Below are positions 1 to 11,205 of a DNA stretch of 64,000 nt, in pieces. Location of the stretch: contig CM044315.1 in assembly GCA_024291935.2 (NCBI GenBank), positions 76,800,385 through 76,864,384 of the forward strand, written 5' to 3'. Position numbers and translations under genes: made by a program. How positions within the stretch are numbered: the stretch's first letter is position 1; every line of letters starts with the position of its first letter. The notes below the pieces were generated by a model, which searched no databases, was not told where the DNA came from, and saw only the letters and a program-made list of their open reading frames with translations. The DNA is from Okapia johnstoni (taxonomy: Eukaryota > Chordata > Mammalia > Artiodactyla > Giraffidae).

Positions 1-1529
1 CCAAATGGTCAGAGAATCTTCATGGAGGAGACATCTAAGCAGAGCCTGAAAGATCAAGTCTGGATCTGCAAGTAGTAGAGAGCGGAGGGGGGAGGCTTCT
101 CATGCGCAGGGAATAGCATGTACGAAGCACAGAGTCAGAAGATTGCTAAGTAGCTGAGCATTTGGAGACACAAGGGCTGGAAATAAGGTCATTGACCACG
201 GCAGGGGCAGGTCACTGCCTTGCATGCTCCAGTGAAGAGCTAGGCTTTTTTATCTTCAGGGCAGGAGGCATCCATGAAAGTTTTGAGCAAAAAAACAGAA
301 AAACAAAGTCAATAAGATTTGTGTTTTTAAAAGATAGCTGTGGTAGAAGAATATGGTATAGATGGGAAGGGAGGGGAGTCTGCAAAAAAGCATGGGTTGC
401 AGTGAGATGCCTGGGCCTGAACCAATGTGAACCAAGAGGCTGGGGTGGGCCCTGTTGCCCCAGATAGGATGAGCTGGTCCTGAGCCCTGCCAGATAGACT
501 GGAGCTAGAAAAACAACAAAGACAGGAGACCTGAGATTACCTGCTGACGCTTTGCACGGGATTTGCAATTGTTTTTCCCTCTCACTGTGTTTAATAACCC
601 GCTTTATGGTCAAGCTCCTCCCTTTTGTTGACCAAAGGAGTCTGGGTGCACAGTTGTGTGGAACTGGCTCTAGTCTCAGCCATACAGAATTGGGCATGCC
701 CCTTCCCCTCCTGAGCCTCAATTTCCCCACCTAAAATGAGACATTTTAGATCATCTCTCAGGGCCTTATGCCTCGGGCAGGCTGTGTTCCTTTAGAGCCA
801 TGGTGCTCAAATGCCAGAAGCCATCAGACTACTAAAGAAGTTCCCAGGAAGCCTGGCTGTACCTCCAAGTGATCCTGATACCATCCGGTCTGGCTGGGCA
901 CAAATGTGTCCCCAGGGCCTGGCGTGGTGGCCCAGAGCACAGAGGGGCTGGAGGAAACACGTGCTGAGTGGCAACACAGATCTGACTCGGGTCCTGGCTC
1001 CTGAGCCCTCTGCCTGGTTTAAGGATGGCTCCTGGAGAAGGAGGCATTTGGGTTGGGCCTTGATATCTAATGGGCTTTCTGGTTTCTGGTTCATTTGTTT
1101 GTTTTGCTGTGTTTGGGGTGCTTTTGATTCCAAAATGAGTTTGTGCTTCTTCTAGAACTTTTCTAAGCACAGAAGAAAAGAGTCAGAATAAAAACTCGCC
1201 CATCGTTCCAAAGCCCTGACACAACTAGGATTCCCTTTGCCACCTTCTTCGCTAAGCTGTTGATGCCCAGAGCAGGAGTGGGGACCAGTGAGGGCAAAGG
1301 GCTGGGGATGCGAGCAGGCTGAGTGTGATGAGAGGCCAGTGAGTGAAGAGCGGAGGCCGTGGAACAGTCGAGCAGCACCAGCTCATGTCAGGCTCCCCTC
1401 ATTCTCACACGCCCTGTTTCAGGCCTGTGGCCCCAAAGTCCAGGGGGTAGAGGGCCCGTCCTTGAGGGGTCGGGGACCTCAGCCAGGGGCCGTGAGTGCA
1501 GCCCTGACTCCTGTCCTCCCTCTGCTCAG
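1..1529 (+). other. Intron sequence upstream of the first exon in the window
   Basis: There is no coding feature. The stretch is moderately GC-rich unique sequence. A weak MIR-like stretch near 690-760 carries the typical sequence around 'tcaatttccccacctaaaatg'. The only functional signal seen is the splice acceptor ending at 1529. Confidence 0.6.
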
Positions 1530-1676
1530 GTGCTGTTCGCCCTGAACCAGACTCTGCTGCAGCACGAGAGTGTACGGGCTGGAAGCCTGCAGGCCCCCTA
1601 CACCACGGAGGACCTCATCAAGCACTACAACTGCGGGGACCTCAATGCTGTCATCTTCAACCACGACACCTCCCAG
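1530..1676 (+). CDS. TRABD2B: TRABD2B (TIKI2) internal coding exon, first in window
   Basis: Forty-nine whole codons, reading [10 protein letters not shown]... to ...FNHDTSQ. The exon is bounded by a pyrimidine-rich acceptor ending in CAG at 1527-1529 and a GTGAGG donor at 1677, so both edges are phase 0. The protein is a member of the Tiki family, surface metalloproteases with the TraB/GumN/PrgY fold that clip the N terminus of secreted Wnt proteins and so inactivate them. This exon encodes a helical part of the enzyme domain, with the family-typical stretch ending in [15 protein letters not shown]. An N-Q-T sequon at residues 6-8 of the exon fits an extracellular, glycosylated protein. Exons for the signal peptide and the first GX2H motif must lie upstream of the window. 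The choice of TRABD2B over its paralogue TRABD2A rests on recognition of the sequence, chiefly the C-terminal exons, not on an alignment. Confidence 0.9.
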
Positions 1677-1737
1677 GTGAGGCTCCTCTCCCCAGGCCCA
1701 GGCAGCTTCCAGGGCACCAGTATAACCATGGCTTCTA

Positions 1738-1870
1738 GGAAGACATTTATTAGACACCTACTGTGTGCCAGATGCAGCTGGTAAGCAGGAGCTGTTGGCA
1801 TCCCTGCTACAGATGGGGAAACCGAGGCTCAGGGAGGGGAATAGACTTGCTCAAGGCCATACCACTCAGT
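1738..1870 (-). repeat. MIR SINE fragment
   Basis: It shows the reverse-complement MIR pattern: 'ctactgtgtgccag', then a balanced 'gatggggaaaccgaggctca', then 'cttgctcaaggccat'. It begins about 60 bp after the first exon's donor. This is an ancient mammal-wide SINE, fragmentary and diverged. Confidence 0.65.
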
Positions 1871-2254
1871 TGTTATCAAGTTATCAAGAGCCCCGCTTGA
1901 GCCTGGTGTGTGTGGCTCTGGAAGCTTACCCTGTAAGAATAAGGAGCCCTCATCCAGGCTCTGTGCAGCATCTGGGGAGATTAAAGCCCAGGGAAGGGAA
2001 AGCTCACAGGTGCTCAGAGCTTGGGCTTGAGTCCAGTCCAGGGCACTCTGCCTCGGTTCGAGTCCTAGAGCAAAGAGTAACTCCAGGCTGGCCAGATGGT
2101 AGGAGGGAGTCAAGGAGCGGAGCATGGCTCCACCAAGTCTCCTGTTGCCGGCCCAACTGCCTGGGCTACAATTGCTACCTCCCACCTCCCCACCTGTCAC
2201 CTTTCTTGTGCTCCACTTTTCCTTCATGGCTTTTTATCATCTTCTCGCACACTT

Positions 2255-2400
2255 ACATATCTCGATTCATTGATCAGTGATTATTTGTTGTCTGCCCATT
2301 CCCACTGTAGCATAAACTCCCTAAGGGCAAGAATTGGGGTCTGTTTTATTAACTGATAATGGGCCTGGTACAGAACAGGACTCAGTAAATATTGGATGAA
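2255..2400 (+). repeat. L2-type LINE 3' end
   Basis: The pattern of 'cataaactccctaagggcaa', 'gggcctggtacagaacagg' and 'agtaaatattggatgaat' is the characteristic L2 3' terminus. Old and intronic. Confidence 0.6.
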
Positions 2401-4101
2401 TAAAATAAATAATTTTTAAATGCCAGTCACAGAGATATGGAAAGGGATATGGCAGGGATCCAGAGACAGCTGCCTTCGTGGGGCTGGGGGTCTCTTAAGA
2501 GAAAAGGGGAGATTTAACAAACAATGGCACAAAGCATGACCCTTGCTACAGGGGAGAGTAGAGGATGCCCTTGGAGCCCTTGGAAGGAGCAGGAATTCAG
2601 GTGGGCTTGGAGGTAGGGGTGGAGCAGGGCTGGGCAGAGATGGAAACATTCTTGCAAGACGAAAGGTCAGAGAACCTGCCTTGGCCACAGACAGGAGGCG
2701 GAAGAATGTGCCAGTGGAGGAAACCATGCGGATGAGCTGGAGGCAAGAGAGTGGGAGGAGGGGTGAGAGTTTAGGCTGGAGGCATAACCAGGGACCCCAC
2801 TAGAGCAAGGGCATCTTGCCCACTCTCGTCATGCTACGTCACATGTGGCACAGGGCAAATATCAGTGAGCAATGCCACAAAGGCAAACGCAGGTGTGCGC
2901 TGTGCTCAGAGGGAGGATCAGGAGGCCCTGCACAGGAGGTTGGGATTCCAGGTGCTCTGACTCTCGCTCCTAGAAGAGAGAGGGAGGAGAACCCTGGCAG
3001 CACAAAGCTCACAGTTGCATCACCAGCCACTCACCCCGTGATAGAGCCTGGCCCTGCATCTTCTGCTGGGCAGAGGCTGGTGAGCCCTGGGCAGCCAGGG
3101 AGCTGTATGCTTGAGGGGACCCTGGGGCAAGGGGTGTGCAGGACAGAGCTGTGGCCACAGACAGCATAACACTAAACTGAGACAGGGAAGAGTGGGGTGA
3201 CCCCCAGGCATGACAAGCTCAGATTTTCTTTGTGCCTGTGTCCAGAACCACTGACACATCTCTGGCAGGTGAACTGCCTTGGAGGGTGTCTCTTCGCAGT
3301 GCCTATACTTGAAGTGGGTTAGAGAGCACAGGTAGATTCACCCACCCAGATTAGAAGAGTAACCCAGGCTGCACCCAGGGTGCACAGAGTCTAGCCCTCA
3401 CAGGAGGGACTAGGCAACCCTGCTCCCAGACATAGACAAGCCTGGCATCAGGGTATCCATGCTAAATCCAGGGCCTGTGTGCTAACAGAGAAGGGCTCTG
3501 CAGCTGGAGTCCTCGCAGGACCCAGGGGCTGGAGGGGAGCGGTCACCGCCTGCAGTTGGGGAGGGCTTCAGGGAGAAGGTGATGTGAGAGTAGAGTCTTG
3601 AGTACCAAGCTTGAGAGTAGAGTCTACCAGATGCAGATGAAGGCAGGGACTGGCAAGCAGAGCCAGCTGCGCGGCCAGTGCTCAGGATGGTGGGAGGTCC
3701 TGAGGAATGATGAAAGCAGAGGGCAGACCATGTAGGGGTGAGAATGCTCACTGAGGGGCCAACTTCCCCGGGTTGTTTAAGCCAGACAGAGATGTGGTCA
3801 GAAAGTTGCCTCTGGCTGCAGTGCTGAGGCTGCTAGAGCGGCCTCTGGAGGCGGGGGCTGGACTGATACAGGGCCCAGGATAATAACACTGGCAGACAGG
3901 GACCAGGCACACCTCATACTTGGTCTGCTTCTTGATCTGCTTCACCTCATCCCCCTAACCCCACATCCAACCTTCAGAAATGGCTGAGGCCCTGGCCTCC
4001 CGCCGCTCTCTAATCACTAGCATTGTCAATGTCCCACATCAGCCGGGCAATCCACTGGGAAGCCTTCTTTGAGCTCCCTAGCTGGCATTATGTGTAGAAT
4101 A

Positions 4102-4104
<3 letters not shown>
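2401..4104. other. Intron stretch without recognised elements
   Basis: GC-rich intronic sequence. A 14-base motif beginning GAGAGTAGAGTCT occurs twice close together, at about 3586 and 3612, as a small local duplication. I see no coding potential that matches a known protein. Confidence 0.5.

Positions 4105-4134
<30 letters not shown>
4105..4134. repeat. (AT)15 microsatellite
   Basis: A pure alternating AT run of 30 bases in the first complete intron. It is a likely length polymorphism. Confidence 0.95.
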
Positions 4135-4136
<2 letters not shown>

Positions 4137-5194
4137 TCCATATTCAGATACTTTTGAGAGTGAAAGGTCAAATATAATTGAAGCATAATAATTAACTAGC
4201 ATGCAGCAATCTACCCTAGCCATGAACCAGGACTGTCCTGGGCAAACCAAGACACGTGGCCACCCTATTAGGGGCCTCATCTATGCTCCCACATCACTCA
4301 CTGTCCTCTGAAAGCACACATCCCTCAATCTTCTGATCCCCTCACTGGCCATGGGCTTCATCCAGGGCAGCAGACTCACTCAGGTTTCTCTGTGGCCTCC
4401 TAAGTGGACCGAGGGCTGGACCCATGGAAGTTCTTAGAAGGTGTCTATTGGATGAACAAGGTAAAGAGAAGGGATGAGGTTGTGACTTTAGCAGACCTGA
4501 ACACTTGACCTCTAAACCACCCAGTCTTAGCTGAGAGAGGAGTCTCAAGGCCCTGTTCCAGTTCTGTCAGGCCCATCTACTCATCACTCCATCTTGGATC
4601 CATCATTTTAGGGCCCTGGTGACCTGGCACATCCTCTTTAAAATTTTTTCATACGTCCTGCACTTGAACTTGTAGCAAGAGATTTAAGGCTCCCAACAAA
4701 CCTAATGACATCATTAATTTGCTTCCATCCAGCCAGGCTTCATCCTTGGCATGGAGCCAGGGCCCATGAGCATGAAACATGCAGAGAATATCAGCCAGCT
4801 GCTGGGCAGCTCAGGGAACCCAGCCTTTTCACAGCTTTGACGTTGGACTTTCTGGTCCTTGTTCTTTTTTAAAAAGAAAATTTCCATAAAGAATGGATGG
4901 AGATTCAGCTTCCCCGGATGCATACTGATGTTTAGGGAGCCAAGGAGAGAGGGCTGGACACATCACAGGTCCCAGGAAGAAGATATATGCCTGGACCATT
5001 GGAAGAGGGGAAGGGAAGCAGAATGCTGCCTTCATGCTCTCCGATGATCCTGAAGGCCATCTGTCTGTCATCTCCATCTCTGTGCAAGGACACCCTTTGC
5101 TGTAGCCTCTGCCATCAGAGGGGAAAGATGAGGGAGTCAGCTCCATCCTCTGAGTTAGTTGTTCTGATGTTTAGTCAAGATTTCCTTTCTACCA

Positions 5195-5315
5195 TGACAA
5201 TGTTTAGCACTCATGTGACCAATTTGGAAACTGAGTCTCGGAGAGACCAAGTAACTTACAAGTACAGTAGCCACCCAACTGGTAAATGGCAAAAGAGGGA
5301 TTCCAGCCCGAGCTG
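5195..5315 (-). repeat. MIR SINE fragment
   Basis: The order 'gaaactgagtctcggagag', 'caagtaacttacaagtaca' and 'ggattccagcccgag' follows the reverse-complement MIR consensus. Confidence 0.6.
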
Positions 5316-6790
5316 ACCTGGCTATCAGACCTCAGGATTCCCATTCACTATCTCCAGAGCTATTTCTTGCAAGCCTATTTATTCATCCGTGCATTCACCC
5401 ATTGAAAAAATATTTATTGTTTGGTACAACATTGTCCCACATTCTCTTCCATACACAGGGAATGGAGAGGAGCCTGTGGGAGCCATGTTTCCAGAAATAA
5501 TCCCTCTGAGTCAGTCTCTCTTGTGCCCCAGCCCCACTCAGAAGTCTGCAGAGTTTCCTATAGCAGCATCAAGTCCAGGCATGGCCTGGTTTGTCACGGC
5601 TGTCAACCATCTCTCTGATGATTAGGGGAGGGAGTAAGAACTCTGTTCCATCATGTATCCATTTACCAAACAGTCCCCAAGCACTGACTCTGTGCTGGCC
5701 CTGATTGGGCACTTGCAGAGCTGCTGCATACAGCTCACCAGGTTGTGCACTGCTCAGGTGTAGGGAACACCAGTCACATCATTGTCTTGTTCCTCCCAGA
5801 ACAGCATACCAGGCCTTTCTGGCAGAGAAGACCCTCTCTCTTGGGGAATGTACTCATCCTTGGCCAGCAGACAGCAGAGGCAGAGGTCCCAGCCTCCCCT
5901 GAGTCCCTCTGTGTTCAGCCTCTGCGGATACCACCATTTTCCTTAGAAAGAGGGTTGAAAACTCATCAGTGACTCTAGAAGCCATGTGACCTGCAGGAAA
6001 TAGTCTTCCCATGCCACACTCTCCATCTGGATAGTCCACCAGTCAACTAGGCCTTAGGTCCTGTGCTTTGGGCCTGGGTTGGTGGAGACAGAGCGATGAA
6101 AGGGGGGACTCCAGGTGGAAGACATTCTGTGAGCAAGGGCTTGAAGGTTAGAGTGACCCTAGTGGGTTGTGGGGAAAGAGGGTTTGTTCTGATTCACGGC
6201 CTCAGGTTCCCTGGTCCATGGCTTCCTCTCCTACCCCACCCACATGCTGAAGGGCACAGTACTGGAGCACTGGATCCACCATCCAGGCTAGAGAGGCAAC
6301 ACATTGGGAGTAAGGAAGGATGGCACATCTTTATATTCAAGGCTCCAGAAACCTGTGCTGGTCACCGACTTTGTGCCAGGCATTGAGGGCCTAGGAATGA
6401 CACACATACTGTCCCTGAGCTCAAGGAGCTCTGTGCCTTGTTCAAGAACATGTCAGAGATGCTGGCCTTGGGCCATGTGGCTAGGTGTGGACATGGGACT
6501 GAGGGCCAGGAAATATGGATAGTTCCAAGCCAGATTGTTGAACAAGCCATCATTATGGGAGGAAGCCTTGGTCCTGGAGCTGAAGTTTTCAAGAAGGGAT
6601 GGAAGGTTTGGGTTACACCCTGGGAAGTGGCAGAGCTGGGGATGGGAAGATAGTGGTGGCAATGGAAAGTAGTCAACCAGGGCTCATACACTGGGAAAAC
6701 CAAAGGCTATGACCCCTCCTCTAACCTCTTTGGAGGGGGATGGGCTAAAAGGTGTCCATGACAGCACCCGTTATGTCATGCAATCCCCCA
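5316..6790. other. Intron stretch without recognised coding features
   Basis: Old, weak L2-like material occurs at 5370-5460 ('attcatccgtgcattcaccc'). The rest is unique intron sequence; the short open frames in it have no recognisable product. Confidence 0.5.
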
Positions 6791-6794
6791 CAGT

Positions 6795-6910
6795 AGCGTC
6801 AGTCCCACCTTGTAAATGAAGAAACCGGGACTCAGGAAAGTTTAGTAACTTGGCCAAAGTCCCACAGCATCAGACCAGGGCTGAAGCCCAGATCAGCCAT
6901 TCTGTTATAC
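6795..6910 (-). repeat. MIR SINE fragment
   Basis: The run 'ttgtaaatgaagaaaccggg', 'ttagtaacttggccaaagtc' and 'ctgaagcccagatcagcc' follows the MIR reverse complement. Confidence 0.6.
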
Positions 6911-7084
6911 TAGGCAGGCAGCTCAGCTGACCCACTACGCCTGCTTGCTGAACCAGATTCACTGGTCATGCCAGTGACAGGGTCAGTGCCACAGGGAGAG
7001 CCTTCCAGGACCTCAGTGTCTGGAGGCTGAAGTTCAACAAGGCAGAGGTGCAGGAGTGATACGTTGAGTGAGAGTGGCATCTGG

Positions 7085-7215
7085 GGCTCCCAGCCTGGCT
7101 CTGCTATTCAGTTAGCTGTGTGACTCTTCACCTGTCTCTGGACCTTTTGCTCTTCTTCTTTTATTCATAAAACTGGGATAACAACAGTCATCTCAAAGCA
7201 TCTTGGAATTGATGA
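7085..7215 (+). repeat. MIR SINE fragment
   Basis: The sense MIR order is 'gctgtgtgactcttcacctg', a pyrimidine-rich stretch, then 'ataaaactgggataacaac'. It directly precedes a Bov-tA insertion. Confidence 0.6.
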
Positions 7216-7239
7216 AAAACATCAATTACCTTAATAAAG

Positions 7240-7450
7240 GTAAGTAGCCCAGATAGTAAAGAATCTGCCTGCAAAGCAGGAGACCCAGGTTCGATCCCTG
7301 GGTCATGAAGATCCCCTGGAGGAGGGCACGGCAACCCACTCCAGTATTCTTGCCTGGAGAGTTCCATGGACAGAGGAGCCTGGCAGGCTACAGTCCATGG
7401 GGTCTCAAAGAGTCAGATATGAGTTAAAGAAACTAACACTTTACTTTTCA
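7240..7450 (+). repeat. Bov-tA SINE (tRNA-Glu-derived, ruminant)
   Basis: The element has a tRNA-Glu-like head with the B box 'ggttcgatccctgggtc', then the BovA body 'aagatcccctggagg...ccactccagtattcttgcc' and the tail 'gtctcaaagagtcag...'. It sits in the TRABD2B intron and ends about 90 bp before the acceptor of the exon at 7545. This non-autonomous SINE is mobilised by BovB. Confidence 0.92.
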
Positions 7451-7544
7451 CTTCAACCTGGCACCACACTGGGCTGTAGGTGCTTATTAGAAGCCCTCCT
7501 TGCTCCAGAAAGAACTGAAGGCAGCCTCTGTCTTGCCTTTACAG

Positions 7545-7719
7545 CTGCCCAACTTTATCAACACCACCCTCCCGCCGCACGAGCAGGTCACGGCCCAGGA
7601 GATTGACAGCTACTTCCGCCAGGAGCTCATCTACAAGAGGAATGAGCGCATGGGGAAGAGGGTCATGACGCTTCTGCAGGAGAACGAAGACAAGATCTGC
7701 TTCTTTGCCTTCGGAGCAG
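7545..7719 (+). CDS. TRABD2B: TRABD2B (TIKI2) internal coding exon
   Basis: The exon has 175 nt, starting phase 0 after TTTACAG and ending with the first base of a glycine codon (phase 1). It reads [15 protein letters not shown]... to ...KICFFAFGA. It continues the TIKI protease domain. The RNERM motif inside [10 protein letters not shown] matches the RN-x-x-M/W signature conserved in TraB/GumN proteins, and CFFAFGA is the strand leading into the second GX2H metal-binding motif, which is finished in the next exon. An N-T-T sequon is present at residues 6-8. The donor reads GCAG then GTTTGG, with T at +3 and +4, so it is weaker than the other three donors here. A Bov-tA SINE ends roughly 90 bp before the acceptor. 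Exon-intron edges are set by splice consensus plus in-frame joining to the neighbouring exons. Confidence 0.92.
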
Positions 7720-8239
7720 GTTTGGGCCCGAGTGGGGAAGGGATTGTCTGCAGAATCCTTCAGGGCTGAGAGATTTGCTGGGCTCTCTTCTTTATAAAGG
7801 GAAAAGTTGAGGCCCAGAATGAGCAGGAAAAGCCACCTAGCATTCAGCAGAGCTGGGATCCAAAGCAAGTCCTCTGCCTCTGGTCTAGGGTTCTGTTGTA
7901 ACAGTCCCCATGGGCAAGAGCAGTGACTGCTGCTAAGAGCAGGGCGACTTCTGTGGCCCTTTCAAGCCCCTGGAGGCCATGTTGAGAGGCCAGAACTGAT
8001 GCCAGCTCCCAGTGTCCAGCCCAGCCTTGGGCCCACCCTGCAGAGCCAAGGCCAAATGGTGAGGGCCACGTGGCCCAGTGAGGAGAGGGCAGCTCTGGCA
8101 TCCCACAGCCCTGGCTTCAGATCCCAGCTCCCTCTGGGTGGCATGGCCTCAGCAGGCTCCAAGACTTCTCAGAGGCTCAAGTCTCTCTTCTATGAATGGG
8201 CAGTGATGGCAATAATTGTGTGATGAATTGAAAAGACCT

Positions 8240-8452
8240 ACCTTCCCAGATGACTCTAGTGGTAAGGGACCTGCCTGCCATTGCAGGAGACACAGGTTCA
8301 ATCCCTGGGTCAGGAAGATCCCCTGGAGAAGGGAATGGCAACCCACTGCAGTATTCTTGCCTGGAAAATCCCATGAACAGAGTAGCCTGGGGCCTACAGT
8401 CCCTAGGGTCACAAAGAGTTAGACATGACTAAAGCAACCTAGCATGCACGCA
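8240..8452 (+). repeat. Bov-tA SINE
   Basis: The head 'gtggtaagggacctgcctgc', the B box 'ggttcaatccctgggtcag' and the body 'ccactgcagtattcttgcct' are present, ending in 'agttagacatgac'. It is moderately diverged and intronic. Confidence 0.9.
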
Positions 8453-11055
8453 CACCTTGTAGAATGGTAACAAAGATCAGTACCATGGAGTAGTAACTTA
8501 AAACGGCAGCCACAGTTATTGGCATCATTATGATGATGACAATGAATACAGATTTTATCATCGCCAGACGCTCAGGTGCGGGGCCTGCTCAGCATCTCTC
8601 TCCCTGTTCCTCTCTTCTCTCTCACTCTTTCTTTCCTTCTTTTCCATGGCTGTCTCTGCTGAGGACAGTGCTATCCACGTTGGGACCAGGATACCACATT
8701 TGCCTCCTTGTCAGCTTTTGCTGCAGAGCTACAAGACAAACGTTATTTCTTCTTATTCATGTTACTTGTAGTTTGGGCTGAATGAATTCACCTCCTGTTT
8801 TGTGAGAATTAAACGAGGTGGTTGGCTGCCCGCTCTCCCCTTCCTACCCTGGCCAGATACCCACACGCTGCCTGCCTACATCAGGCTGAGTTGGATCAAG
8901 CCAAGCAGTCTATCTAACACAGAAGGGCTTGTGTGGACATCCTGATTCATAATTGGAAGCCTTCCCTGTCCTCACTCATTCAACCCCAAATAGCTAAAGG
9001 GCAAGAGCCAGGGTTCGTGCGTCTGCATCTGTCTTGCCTCTCAACAGCCCTCAGCACAGGAGGGGCCCACGGGAGGGCCTCAGAAACACAGGACTTCTGT
9101 GACGGCCTCTTTAGGGCCACACCGGCAACTGGACAGAGAGTTCTGGGCTCATGTTGAGGCTGTGCCATGGCCCAATGTGGCCTCTGCCCCCAGCTTGGGC
9201 AGCCACAGTTTACTCATCTGAGTAGAGAGACCCAGGACTCACTTGGGCCATCTGCAATTCCAGGAGCTATTCAAACAGACTTCTAAGGATCCGGAGGGGT
9301 TCCTGTAGCGGTGGGAGGGCCTTCCTGAAGGAAGCAGGAGAAGCAGGACTGCTGGGGAAGAAAGTGCTCCCAACACACCCTCCCTTCCAGGCACTCATGG
9401 GCTGGGGGTAGCTAACAGCAGCTCCTTTCTGTGGGTGTAGAAAGAGGAGAGCCTAGAGCTGAAAAATCACAATGGCCTTAGCCCCTGACACTGAACCCAA
9501 GCCCACGGGGCACAAGTGTCCACTCAGGCACAGGCCAGCATGCAAGCCTCCTGCCCACCTCCAGTTTCTTCCCATCTCTGAAGTCCTTCTGATTTCTGGT
9601 CAGTCCTTTGGACATACCACCCAAAAGACCTCACATCTGTCTACTCTGCCCATCCTCCCTGCCACTGTCCTAGCCCAAACAGCCCCATCAGCTCCAGCCT
9701 CCTGGTCCTCTTCCTGCTTTCAGTCTGCTTCCCACCGTGGAGTGGGTGAGTGGTACTGGGTCTGTCTCCCACCCGTGCGCTGAACTCAGGGAGGGCAGAC
9801 TCCACTTAATCATCCCTGTGTTTTCAGTAGCACCTAACAGGTTTCAAGCTCAATGAATATATGGTGGAATGTATGAGTGAAGGAAGGAATAGATGGATGA
9901 ATGTTGACCAGATCCTCCAGTTCTGGTCTCCTGGGCTTGGAGAGCCTGGGCCAGGCCAACAGTAAAGCTGGGGCAATGGGAGCCCCACCTTGGCTCTCAG
10001 AGACCCTCTATCCTGTAGCAGCAGGCCCAGGTTGTGGGCTGATCTTGCCACTTCTGGCTCAGCCATACCTAGAGCAGAAGGCTTGTTCAGTGCTGCACAT
10101 TTACCCTTATCGTAAGAATTTCAAAGCTGGACTCAGCCTCCAAGCTCGAGCTTGCCCACCTCATCGCAGCCATGGGCAGGCTGGGTTCCACAGGGGCCAG
10201 GATGTGGGTGAAGCTCATGGTGAGTTGGGGACAGAGCCAGAACGGGTGCCTGGGCCCGGAACTGTGGTCAGGGGCTCTGTTCTCACAGGCCGGCAGGGAG
10301 CCAGCCGAGTGGACTGTGACAGTCAGTGTGTCAGCATGGGACCCATCCTACATAACGTGTGGTGACAAAAATCCATGCCTGCCTCGCTGTGTCCTTATGT
10401 CCATGTAGCTCCTGAATCCCATGTCCTCTGGCGGGCTGAGGATGTACATGCAGGGACAGGCTAAGCACTCTTTGGTGGTCTGCAACCTGCAGGTTCTTCC
10501 GCTCCATGGCACCCTCTGGGTGCCTGTTCCATTTCAGGCCTTCCCGGACCAGACCCCCAGGCACTGGGGACTTGCGTCAGCCTGACTCGCAGCCCATGCC
10601 CTGTCCAGCCCTCAAAGGAGGTACAGGGCCCCTGAGGCTGTGGGAGCGAGGGTCTGTACCCCTGGAAATATGCTTCTCTATCCCCCAACAGGTGTCTGCT
10701 TGTGCAAAGTTTTCTCAAATCCAGTTTCATGGATGTCCCTAGGAAATAGCTTAGGATACAGAAACATAATTATAAGACTCCCAGCCATCCCCAGCCCAGC
10801 CTTGCTGGTTCTATCACTCTACAGCCTGAGGTTCTGCCATTCTACAGCAGCCCAGCCTCAGAGGCCAGCCGCAGACTCTCTGGGTGAGGGAGAAAAAGAG
10901 TCTCCACCTGCCTGGTCCATCAGCACCTATCTTCCCCGGTCCAGCCCTGCTCTAGAACCCCTTCCTGGGAGTCCAAAAGCACAGACTGGAATGCCCAGTG
11001 CTGTAGGCCAACTGGTCTCTCCTCTGGTCTGCTCTCCAGGGGGATTTGGTGCAGA
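8453..11055. other. Intron stretch, mostly unique
   Basis: An L2-like 3' end lies around 9640-9870 ('atgaatatatggtggaatg' and a GGAAGG/GATGGATGA tail). Nothing else is recognised; the open frames here match no family I know. Confidence 0.5.
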
Positions 11056-11059
11056 GGGT

Positions 11060-11205
11060 GAGAGCTTTGGAGTTAGTCTGCCTGATAAAAAGCCAGGCTT
11101 CATCACTGTTAATTCAGAGAACCTGGGAAAGCCATTTCACCTCCAAGACCTCAGTCTCTCATCTGTAAAATGGGGTAATACACCTGCCTCATTGGACTGT
11201 GCTAG
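11060..11205 (+). repeat. MIR SINE fragment
   Basis: The sense MIR order is 'gagctttggagttagtctgc', 'ccaagacctcagtctctcat' and 'ctgtaaaatggggtaataca'. Its antisense or sense frames account for part of a 207-codon open frame that is not a gene. Confidence 0.7.

Noticed and set aside
7262..7330. tRNA-like sequence with a good B box
   Set aside because: It is the tRNA-Glu-derived head of a Bov-tA SINE, as are the similar ones at 24,545, 46,925, 52,350 and 63,500. None has the structure of a functional tRNA gene.
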